From Alligator mississippiensis (taxonomy: Eukaryota > Chordata > Crocodylia > Alligatoridae): a DNA stretch of 64,000 bases. Under the pieces are notes generated by a model that saw nothing but the letters and a program-made list of their open reading frames with translations, made no database searches and was not told the origin of the DNA. The position numbers and the translations under genes are program-made. Each line of letters starts with the position of its first letter. Within the stretch, counting starts at the first letter, position 1. The DNA lies in assembly GCF_030867095.1 (NCBI RefSeq), contig NC_081824.1:169578933-169642932 (forward strand). Direction: 5' to 3'. Shown piece after piece: positions 23,515-35,500 of this stretch.

Positions 23515-26500
23515 GTAAGTGCCTATCCCAAGGAGGCCCCTCATTAACATGATGACAACCCACAGTCCCCTTGCCTACTACAAGTCTTGTTCCCCTGTCT
23601 GCCCAGTTCCCCGCCCCCTCTGCCTGCTCAGGGCCTTGCCTCCCTTGGATGTCAGATGCCATTATCCAGGAAAAGGTTGCACCCTGCCAACCTGTCGCCA
23701 TCTCAAGCAAGCTCCCTTTCTTGGGTCAGCAGAGCTGGGCAATGAAATGCGGAGGCTACTCTTTGCATTGCCCTTGCCCCCCTCTGAATGGAATTGCACT
23801 CACTCAGGGGTAGAAACATATGACCTGCAGGGACTGGGGGGCCCTCGGGGTGGTGATCCCTATTGTCACTGCTACAGATGGGGACTCTCTCAGACCTGGT
23901 CCCCATGTCTCAACATCAGAAGGCTATCGAGCTTTTCCCAGTTGACCCCTTTGGAGTTTGTGTAGCCATGGGACTGTCATAGCCAAGCCCTTTTCCCCAA
24001 CCAGAGTCCAGGGAAGGTACAAAGGGTACAGTACCAAAGTCACAGGGTGCTGCACACCCACATCATTCCCCTGTACAGGAGGCCACGTGCAAAAATGGAC
24101 TATAGAGCGGATCCTGGTGAGATTAGGGACCCATAGTTGATTCTCTCTCCCCAACAGGAAATCGTGGATGACCCCCAGTTTATTGTTGGAGGTGCTACAA
24201 GGACAGATATCTGCCAGGGAGCTCTGGGTAAGTCCAGCTCTGTCCTCTGACCAGCTGGGGCTTGGGAGGGCTGAGGTGTTGTATGAGGGGCAGATAGGGA
24301 ATGGATCAGATGGGGAGGTGGGGTCCTCCCCAATGCAGAGTTGCTTGAGGGATGTGTGGGACCTTGGCAGCGAGGCTTGCAGGGCCAGGGGACTGCTAAG
24401 ATAGTGTTTCACAGGATGCTCTCCCCAGGAGTTGACATATTTACGCCAGGGCTCTGACCAAGCGTCAGCCCAGCTCACTCAGTTCTGCCCTCCTAAATCC
24501 CCCATGACCCCGGAGTCCTGATTCCATCTGAAAATACCCCTCCCATGCAGCCCGGACTCCCCACCCACTTAGCCCTATGCAAAGGGTGGGATGGCAGTGG
24601 CTGTTATTCCTAACACCTCCTGGGTGAGATCTCACTGAGGTCACAGGAAAGTAAGGCTGGAAGGGACTTCACAAGGTCCTCTTATCCAGCCTCCTACTCC
24701 AGGTAGCATTGGCCCTGACTTAAACCGTTCCGGCCAAGTGCCTATCCAACCAGGTCTTCAAAATTTCCAGGGATGGAGACTCCACAGCTTCTCTACATAG
24801 CCTGTTCCAGTGCTTGACCACCCTCACAGTCAGGAGGCTCCTCCTAATCTCCAACCTAACTTCCCCTTGCTGCAGAGGGGCACCAGTGTTTTTGGCAGGC
24901 ATGCCACAAATTAGCTCCGCACCTTTCCCAAGTGCTGGGCTGATCCCCTTCCCCTGCCTGATCTGATGCTGTGTTTTCTGCTTCCTTCCCTGCACTCCCT
25001 TCCCAATCTGCTGCTCAGCTTTCTACTCTCTGCCACCGTGCTGCCTGTCCCGTCCCCAGTCTACTATGTGCCATACACAGAGGCTGCCTATGCCACTTGT
25101 GGCACCTGTGTCCCAAGTTGGCCACCCCTGCCCTAGGGCCAGAGAACAATGTGTTCATCCTCTCTATAATTACCCTTCGGGTATTTGAAGGCTGTTATCA
25201 GGACTGTTATCTTGAAGAAGATGGATTCTGCTTCAGTGTTTCGCATACCTGGTAGTTCCTAAAGGTCCCAATCCGTAATGATCCAGGGCCTGTGGCTTAG
25301 CTGGTGACAAGGCGCAGCCAGTGATTGCAATAAACTTCTGCAGGGTGAGACAATGTCAGTGGCAGCAACTCACTGAGTGCTTGGTGGGCCTCCCTGCAAA
25401 GGTGAATTGGAAGGAGGACTGAGTTGCTTCTATGTCTAGGGGTGGTGTGGGAGGGAGCACCAAGGTGCTGGGAGGAAGATGGTGGCAGTGAGCAGTGAGG
25501 GCTGGCACCCTTGGCAGAGCACAGGAGGCAGGACTGATGTCCAAGTAATGTATCAGGGTTGATGGCTAAGGCAAGACCAAGCTTTGAAGAGCCTTAAAGG
25601 CAAAGAAAGGTGTCTTGTACTGGGTGCCATGGGGAAAGGGAGCCAAGGGAAAGACTCTTGCAGAAGGGGCAATGCCAGGCTGACCCAAGGGGCAGTGCTA
25701 GCAGCAGTGACAGCCCAAGGATGACTCTGGAAGTGCAGACTGAGAAGAAGTAGGCCAGATCTAAGGCTGTGGAGTAGGAAAGAGTGGGGCAGTTGCAGTA
25801 AGAGTTAGATACAGCCTAAGCAGGTGGGTCTCAAAGGCAGGCTGAATTAAACACGACATCTACCTTGCTCCCTCTCCTAATACTGTGTGCAGTGGTGCTG
25901 TGTTGCTCAGCTGCTGTGGGGACCATGCTTCAGGGGCTGCGGGAGTTATTCCTATGCCCAAGTTGTCATGCCTCAGGGTTACCTCCTGCTGAGCTCAACA
26001 GCAGCTGGAGCCTGCTTGTGGCACACAAAGATGAGCTGCACAGTTCTGTGGGAGGGGGGTCCTTGAGCCCCAGCTCCCGCACAGCGTGCCCCACCATTAC
26101 TGCCGGTACCACTGGGAGTCCAAGCTGTGTTGGGGTAACAGGAGGGCTACAGGAGTGAGGGGCCTCAGCAGAGCTGGGTGGGAGGCCTAAGACTGGCATG
26201 GCAAGGTGTGTGTGTGTGGGGCGGCGGGAGAGGGCTGTGGGTCAGAACTGAGCAGTAATGGTAGAAGTGGTAGGAGGCCCACAGCCTGGAAGAGGGGAGG
26301 AGTTGCCAGCAAGGATTGTGGGGCCCCAGCAGATCTGGGTGATGGGCAGTCCCTCCCTGGTGTCCCCCCAGCCTCCCAGCACCACTGTTTCCAGGGGCAT
26401 CTGACTGAGGTGCGTGGCATGAACAGTTAGCCCAGGCCCAGCCTCAGCACAAGCAGGAAACTGTGTCAGCTGCCAGGGGCTGAGTCACAAAAAGAAGGCA

Positions 26501-29500
26501 GGCTGTGGCTTTCGGGTTGCTGTGACAATAATGGTGAGAGAGTTGATGCCATGCCTATATTTAGCATTCACAGGAGGATCTGAAAACTCAGGGCTGTCCC
26601 AGCGTCCCATCCAGGGGCTCTGATTCTGGCCTGGTTCTTCTGTCAAAAGCTCACCTGCTCGGCCTCCACTCCTGGACTGCATTTCCCATCTATTGTCTCC
26701 CATGTCTCCAGGCACCTCCTCTTCCTGACCCCTCATGCTATTCCCACCCCTGGTTGCTCACTGCTCTTGTTCCACCCCCACACACCCTGCAGCCGGGTGC
26801 GTCCCTGAGTGACAGGAGCACCTGGGGTTGGCACACGCTGCCTCCCCTCTCCTCCTGCCAGCTCCTGGCCTTCCCAGAGCCCCTCTCCTCCCAGGATGGA
26901 AGTCTGAGAGGGGGGCAAGCCATTGGGCACCATGCCCACCCAGCTCAGTCATAGGGGCTGCATGATAATGGAGGTGGGGATCTTTGCATAATCCCCCAGG
27001 TCACAGTGATGCCACTTAGACCACTCTTGTGGAGCAAAGAGGGAGAGGGAGCACTCATCCGTCTGCTCCCACAGAGTCAGCAATGGGGTCACCAGTGCCC
27101 TGCACATAATCCTGTGGGAAACCACCTCTGGGATCTAATCAGTCCCTGTTGACCCCTTCTGCATCAGGGTTGTTGGGGATGCAGCTGGTTTTTTAATTGT
27201 ATCTGAGCAGGGCTGTCAAACTCATCAGGCCCTGCTGGCCAGATGAGTGGCATTGAACTGGTCCACAGGCTGGATGAATGGCATGGGGCAGGCTCTATGT
27301 TCTGGATTGGGCCCATAGGCCCCCACCTCTTCATACACTGGATCCAGCACCCACTCTAGCCAGTTTGGAACACAAGTTGCAAATGGCACCCACTCCAGCA
27401 GGTCTAGGACCCACGCTGCCTGTGGCATCTGCCCCAGAACAGGCCCCGTGGGTACTGGATATGGCATTTTTGGTGGGGGGGGGTGTCCCGGACTGGCCCC
27501 ACACAGGTGCTGTGTGCAGTGCAGGACCCAGACTGGCTTCATGCTGGTGCCATGTGCAGCATGGGCCTGGTCCAATGCATACCACATGTGAGTTAACTTG
27601 AGAACGAGGGGCAGCACTGGGGGCTGGACAGTGGGGCTCGATGGGCCACATCCAGTCCATGGGCTATGTCCATGACACCCCTGAATTAGGGGATCCCATA
27701 TAGAGCTGCCCAGTGAGGGAGGGAAGCAGAGGCAGGAGTCTACCTCAGGGAGTGGCAGGAGGTTGAAAGTCACAGTGACCCGGCAGGGGGCAGCTGTATG
27801 CTGGGTGAGGGCCTGACCCCAGCTCCTTGCTCCCCAGGTGACTGCTGGCTGTTGGCTGCCATTGGCTCCTTGACACTCAACGAAGAGCTCCTGCATCGTG
27901 TGGTGCCCCATGGGCAGAGCTTCCAGGAGGAGTATGCAGGCATCTTCCATTTCCAGGTAGGGCTAAGGGCAGCACTGCCTCTCACTTCCAGGGCAGGAGC
28001 TAGTGCCCACTGCCTCTGGGAATGGCTACTGGGGGGGTCCAGGCCTAAGAATGGAGGTCTCCTCCGGGGGTCTGTTTCTCCTGAGTCAGCATGGGGCTCC
28101 TCAGCCCCAAGCTCTGCAGCTGTCCCCTACACCGGGCAGCTCGGCCATGCCCTGCTCACCCCATTCCTCCTCCCGCTGCAGATCTGGCAGTTCGGCGAGT
28201 GGGTGGATGTGGTGGTTGACGACCGGTTACCAACCAAGGATGGGGAGTTGGTGTTTGTGCACTCAGCAGAGTGCACTGAATTCTGGAGTGCCCTGCTGGA
28301 GAAAGCCTATGCCAAGTGAGTGCTGGCAGGGAGGCCAGGGGTTGACGGGAAGGAGGGGCAACATGGGGAGCAAGTCTGGGGCAGGGAGAGTGGGGATGGG
28401 GGGGAGATCCTGTTCTGTGGCTGTCTTCTCCAGAGGGCTATTTCCCCTACCACTGCTGGCCTGGGACCCTGAAGGACTCCCTAGGAGCAGCAGGGGGAAC
28501 CCAGTGTTGTCAGGGTCATCCTGCTAATGCCCCTGGCGGTGTCCGGTTGGTGTGCAGGCTGAATGGCTCTTATGAGGCCCTGTCAGGGGGCAGCACCACA
28601 GAAGGCTTTGAGGACTTCACCGGCGGCGTGGCAGAAATGTACGACCTCAAGCGGCCACCCTCTACCCTAGACAGGGTCATCCGCAAGGCACTGGAGAGAG
28701 GCTCCCTGCTCGGCTGCTCCATTGACGTAAGAGGCACCCCTGTTCCCTGCCCTCCCCTGATGAGGGGCTGCAGGGAGCTTAGAACCACAACCTCCCCACA
28801 CACACCCCTAACCCCACAGGCGCTAAGGCTGGCCTGCTCCCTGCACTCTCCCTCTGCAGCCTGGAGCCCAGGTGTGAAATGATCTACGTCCAGGTCCACA
28901 TCACAGATCTTTCAGCTGGATGGACCATGCCCCACCCAGATCCCTTGGCTGGACACAGCATAGCACCTGGCTGAGCCTGGGGCAGAGAGAGCCAGGGCTC
29001 AGGCAGTGTCATGACCCCCTGTGGGTGTCCATGATGGGGAATTTGGTCTTGTCCTACAGTGAACCACGGGGTGCTGAGAGACCATTTGTACCCCTCATTC
29101 TTCAATGATGGAAGGTATCAAAACAGCAAGCATGTGTGTGGTGCCCCCTTGTGCTGAGAGTGCCTCAGCACAAGCTTACTGGACCTCTACGCAGAGGCCA
29201 TAAATTAAAACAGTCCTGCCACTCCTGTTGCTGGAGTGTATCACCCCAAGCCTCTAGGGAGAGGGGCCAGAGCCTCTTTGCTCAAGCCTCCCAGGGGATA
29301 TGCAAGGACTCCCTGCCAGTAGAATAGCTCCCTGCACCAGCTCCCCAGGCCATTTCCTCACCCCTGCTCCAGGCCTGCATAACCTATTTCAACCATTGCT
29401 GCACCATGATTTTCAGCTGCTGTGGTGAAAGGAGGGATAAACTACCCAGCCAAGCCACCTCTTGCAGTCTACCAGGAGCCCAAGGACTGCTGCCAGTGTA

Positions 29501-32500
29501 GCAAAGGCAGCTCCAACCTGCACCTCTAGCATGGAGACTGCAGCTCCCAGTATGCCAAGCACTCCATCTCACTCTGAAAGGCTGGGCCACTGGACCAATG
29601 CTTGCAGAAGCCTGTAGTCTCCCTGGACAGCAGCACCCCCCTGTGACTGGTTAGGTCTCAGCACTGTGCCTTGGGCACCCCCAAATGCTTTTTTTTAATC
29701 AAGTGTAGGTAGTAACACAGGACTGGAAGGGGTCTCCTGGGCCATTGAATCCTGACCCCTGCGTCCACTGGCAATTGTTAACCAAAGGAATCTCTAAATC
29801 CGCACGGCAAATCCTTCATTCTCAGCTACAGAGATAATACCCAAAACATCAACAGTGTCCTACAGCATGCCCTAAATAATAGCAGGGGAAACAAGGGCAC
29901 TGCCAGTGCCTTGCTAGTGCAAAAACAGTGAAGCAGTTGGTTAATGTATACTCAGAATATCCTTCAGAAACAACCATGCTGCACACTACAGAAGAAGAGA
30001 GAAAACCCCACAGTAGCTGTCAATCTGACCTAGAGGAACTATTCCTTCCTGGCCTCAGATCTACTGACTAGAAGGACTTTGAGCAGAAGTTCAAGAGCTT
30101 CTAGACAGGAACCTTCAAGTTTTCTAAACACAGTACTGGCAGAAGCATCAGCACATCCCAGTCAACCCCCCCAGCCCTAGTTGTGACCAGCAGCCCAGTG
30201 CCTCAGAGGAAGGCAGAACACCCCCTCCCCAGAAGCCAGTAGCATTCACAAAGGGCAAAAGAACCTTCCTGACCCTCCATCTGCAGTCAGCAAAGTCCCT
30301 GAGGCCTGGGACTATCATGCCTCACTACCCACAGGTAATTGTTAACCTGTGAACATAACACTACCACAGCTACCTTTATACACCGCCATCCCTCCCCAGG
30401 GACTGCAAGTACCTGACTTAACATCACAAACTCTTACTTACACACACACACGCACACACACACACGATTGGCATGCCAGAACTCCCTGTCCTATCGTACC
30501 ACCCCTTCCATCAAAGCGATGCAGGTTCTTTGCCCCCCACCACTTGGCTTGGAAAACTGTTCCAAAGCATCACTCCTGCTAGATAAAAATTTCCCAGTTT
30601 CTCATCTAAGTTTGTTCATAGCCAGTTTGTAGCCATTTGATCTTGTGTTGCTAGTGTTCTTGAGCCTGAAGAGCTCTTCTTCCTTAATATTCATCATACA
30701 AATGTAATTCTCTAATAGTCATTTCAGACCCAAGAGTAGGTGTGCTAGCTGATAGCAGCCAAAGGATTCAACAGACTGGCTCTCATTGGTGGGTCTAAAA
30801 TGCTGACTAATGGGTCCTTGCCCCTTTCTAATGCTGAAGCAGCCTGGGGGACTGAGGTGTCTCTGAGGGAGCATGCCAGTATCTCCTAGCTAAAGGAGGT
30901 GGTGATGAGCCTGGTCAGGGAAATCTACATTGTCCCATGCTCCAAGTCAACCCAATGCTTTGTGTTTTGCCTTCAGATCACAAGTGCCTTTGATATGGAA
31001 GCAGTGACCTTCAAGAAGCTGGTAAAGGGTCATGCTTACTCTGTCACAGGCTTTAAGGAGGTGAGTCTGGCTGCCTGGGACAAACAGAGAAATGTAAATA
31101 GCTTCCCAGTGACATGAGTTTGACCTCTGACTCCTGGCCTCTGACAGGTGAACTACCGTGGGCGCCAGGAACAGCTTATCCGCATCAGGAACCCTTGGGG
31201 TCAGGTGGAGTGGACCGGAGCATGGAGCGACGGGTGAGTTAGATCTGATCGTTCTGCTGCATACCTAGCTGTCACTGATAGAAGGAAGGTCTCATCATGC
31301 AGGGTCTGAAGAGGGCACTTGCATGGCAGAGCCAAGGGGAAGTTTGCAGTCTGGGATGCCCCTTGTAGCACCATCCAAGGGCAGACTCTGAGGTACCTTC
31401 TGCTGAGGCATGTTAGTATCTCCCATCTCACTGCCTCTCTCCTGCCCTCCCAGCTCCTCTGAGTGGAACAACATTGACCCCAGTGACCAAGAGGAGCTGC
31501 AGCTGAAGATGGAAGATGGAGAGTTCTGGTGAGTGCTGCAGAGGGAGGAGGGTGCTGGAAGGGGGAGCCAGCACCCATGCTGGACCTGTGATGGGGCTGC
31601 CAGGATCTGGTTCTCGGGTCTTACAGACTCCGTCACTCTTAGCTGGATCTCTAAGACTTTGGGAACCTGGCCAGGTTTCTCCATCCCCTCCTTTTCCCAG
31701 GCTCATAATTCTTTCCTGCTCCCTTCAGCCCCCCAACACACTCACTGGACACCTTGACCTAACTGGTCCCCAGAGCACATGAGCAGCCATGCAAGGGCCT
31801 GGCATGGCCTGTCCACACGCAGTCCTTTTCCTTCAGGCCAGTGTCCAACCCACTGCTAGGTGGTTCCCGATAGAGCCTGGATTCCAGGCTCGGCATGATG
31901 GCAAGAAAATTCTGTTGGGCCTGTTCCTGTGCAGAAGGACTTGGTGCTGAGGGACTGGCAGTGGGGGCTCTGCATATGCAGCCCTGTGGAGGGAGCCTAC
32001 ATCTGGGTCTGGGCACAGTCAGTGAGATTCCTCACTTTCACCCTCCCTGAGCCCAATCTGATCAATTGTGTTACTGAAGAAGCCAACAGGTTTATGCCAG
32101 CTGGTGCCCATGGACGCACAGGAACTCCTTTTGTGCTTAGCATTACTGGGTAGGAGAGGGCAGGGAGGAAATAGCCAGTGCTGGGTCAGTCACTGCTGGA
32201 TCAGACAGTGTAAGCTGAGTGAGTGGGCTGCCCTGAGCATGTCCCCTAAGCTTCTCTTGAAAAACCTGAGGCTCTTGAAAAGGGAACATAGGGTGGGAGG
32301 GAGACGCAGCCAGAGGAAGGGAGGGTGATTAAGGCTCAGAAAGGTGGGGGAGTCTCCTGAGGGTATGGCCAGCCAGGGAACCAGCCTCTGAATTTGGAAG
32401 CTCCTCCTACAGAAATCTCCCAGCTCTCCAGTGTCTCTCAGTCTCTTCTCTCCCACCTGCTATGCAGGATGTCTTTCCGGGACTTCATGAGGGAGTTCTC

Positions 32501-35500
32501 CAGACTGGAGATCTGTAACCTCAGCCCTGATGCCCTGACCAAGGACGACGTGAGCAAGTGGCACACACAGTTGTATGAGGGCACGTGGCGCCGGGGTAGC
32601 ACTGCCGGGGGCTGCAGGAACCATCCAGGTACTGCCTCCGCCCCCAGTCCCTTCCCTCAGTGACCTTCTCAGCAGGGAGAAGGGGTGGCAGGCTGGGGAA
32701 GTGGGGTGGCTTGGTTCCTGTGCTGACACTAAAGAGCCTGTTGGGGAGAAGCAACATGTAGAGCCCAGCATGTCTGAGCCTGAGGAGCAGGGGTAGGTGG
32801 CTGGCAGGCAGAGAGCAGGCTGTGGGCTAGGAGTTCACGATCTCTACAGCTTCCCCTGGGGGCAGCAGGGTCAATGGGGCAGGGGGCTGCAGGGCCTGGT
32901 CATGCTGAGTGCATCATTCCCACCTCCCCCAGCCACATTCTGGATCAACCCCCAGTTCAAGATCAAGCTCCTGGAAGAGGACGACGACCCTGGGGACAAC
33001 GAGTTGGCCTGCAGCTTCCTGGTGGCCTTGATGCAGAAACACCGGCGGAAGGAGCGACGCGTGGGGGGCGACATGCACACCATTGGCTTTGCTGTTTATG
33101 AGGTAACCCTCCCCAAGCCCCCGCACACACCCCCACCCAGCACTCTTGGCATGCCCTGCTCATCTCATGGAGGGCTGGGCCCGTCAAACTCCAGAGAGTG
33201 AAAGGGAAAGGGTCACATCAGCCATTTCCCTTGCCTAGCAGGAGTTTGTGGGATAACCTTCACCCCTTCCCCCCTTAAAGCACATGGGGACAGGGACTCT
33301 GCTGTCCTTTCACACATCTCCTAATAAGCCTCTCCTCTCTCCGCAGGTCCCTGAGGAGGTACGTCCAGAGCTATCCATCCCACCACCAGAGTGTGTGTGA
33401 CAAGGAGTGCTAGGCCTGGTAGGAAGGAGTCAGTTCAGGGCCTGGACTTTGGAGTTCAACCAGCTGGGCCCATTCCAAACCAACCTCATGCCCTGGGTCG
33501 AGAAGTGTCCTTTCTCAGCCTTCCAGCACTTCTGGCAACCTGCCCTCCCTTTCTAGGGCAATCACTGCCCAGGCCTTCCTTGGGCTGGCAGCAGATGGGG
33601 CACCAGAGCCTGCACTGCCCCTGGAGAAACACTCCATCCTGGTGCCCCAGGGTAGAGCTGTTCACAAGCTCAGGTTGGGGGAAGGGTAGAAAGATTGCTC
33701 AACCTGTGGTAACAGCCCAGCACAATGTATGGACATAGGCATACTCATATTTTCACTTAGTGGTCATGGTGTTAGTCACCATTGAGAGACAAGTGCTCAG
33801 TTAACCAGGTCATGGAGCTGTGCCAGTCTGGAGCCCAGGGCAGAGCTCAGCTCCTCAAAATCATTCCTGGCCAGGATGAGGGGGGTTGCCCTGCTGCATA
33901 TGGGTTGGTCATGGGTGCCAGAGCAATGCATATGGCACTTGCACAGGGCTGGTGCTCCAGGCATCCCGGCACAGCCTTGCTTGTTCACAACTGGGCCATC
34001 GCTCACAGGTGTCTCTGGTCCCACAGTCCCAGGGCTGCCAGAACGTGCACATGAAGAAGGAGTTCTTCCTTCGGAACCAATCCCGCGCGCGGTCAGAGAC
34101 CTTCATCAACCTGCGGGAGGTGAGCAACCACATCCAGCTGCCTCCCGGCGAGTACATCATCGTGCCCTCCACCTTCGAGCCACACCAGGAAGCCGACTTC
34201 GTCCTGCGCGTCTTCACCGAGAAGCAGTCAGACACAGAGTGAGTCCACACATGATGTGAGCACACTCTGGTGGTACCTGGATGGAGCTGGCTGGGAGTGG
34301 TGTTTTCTCCAGCATCTGCTGAGATGCAAGGGCTTAGGGGAGGAGGTGTCCTGCACCAGGGGGGATTCTGCAACTCCCTTGCAGAGGGAAGGGTCCCAGC
34401 AGGATAGTGGGAGAGGGGGCAGGGTCAAACAGGTCAGGGTCCTAACAGTGGAGCCCCACTAGCCTCTTAGAGCAGAGGCTCCAAGCCTTCCCTACCCATC
34501 TTGCAGTGTATACCTCCCCTCAGGTCAGGGGTGCGAGGGGTTCCCCAAGTGAGGGTGTATGGATCCCTCTCCAGGAATGTTTGGAGATAGGATCACCTTC
34601 CTGCGGTTTCTCTTCCCAAACTTCCTGACCTGTCTAATTCAGCAGAACCCAAAAGCCATGGTTTCCTACACATGGACTCCCCCAAAGCCTATGGAGAACC
34701 AACCCCTCTACCTCCTGGCTGGCACATACTCCCCACTCACTGTGTCTTCCTCTCATGTCTCCAGGGAGCTAGATGAGGAGATCTCAGCTGATCTTGCTGA
34801 TGAGGTAAGAAAAACCCCACCTCTCCCAAAACCTTCACACAGCATGTCAGGACCCACACCCTTGTGAGCCTTTGTGGGCAGCACTGTGGGGCATGGAGTG
34901 TGTGTGTGGAGGAAGTGCCAGCTGGGGCCACCTGCAGGTGACCGAAATGCCTCTGCCTTGTGAGCCGGATGTGTTCCATTGGCAGAGGCCTGGCAGTCGG
35001 AGGACAGTAGGGTGGATTAGGGCAGTGGTTCCCAACCTTTTTTGTACCAGGACCCATTTGTAAACATCAATGGCCAGTCTACCCACAGCCCCCTGGCTTT
35101 GCTGGTGTCCCTCACTCCCAAGCCACAGCCCCCTTGCCCTACTGATGCTTCTCACTCCTGACCCACTGCTCCCTTGCCCTGCTGGTGCCCCTCACCTCCC
35201 AACCCACTGCCCCCACCACCAGGCCCCCAGGTTGGGGGCTGGGGCTGGGGGTGGGTGTGTGGGGCAGAAGGGGCAGGGTGTAGGGTATGGGGAGGCATGT
35301 GCCCCCCAGATTTGTGTGGGCACTGGCCTGCAGCCTAGCCAGACCAGCATGGGCAGGAGGCGCCTCCGTGGCTCAGAGGGTGGGTCCCAGCATGGGAGGA
35401 TGGAGCAGGGCAGAGAGACTAGTTGCTGCCACTGCTGCTGCCATGAACCCCATACCAGCCACTGTGCCAGGAGCACAAGGAGTAACGGATGGAACGACCC

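Noticed and set aside
27225-27950. 241-codon open frame on the minus strand
   Set aside because: It runs through a hAT-like element and the antisense of CAPN11 exon 3, with no domain.
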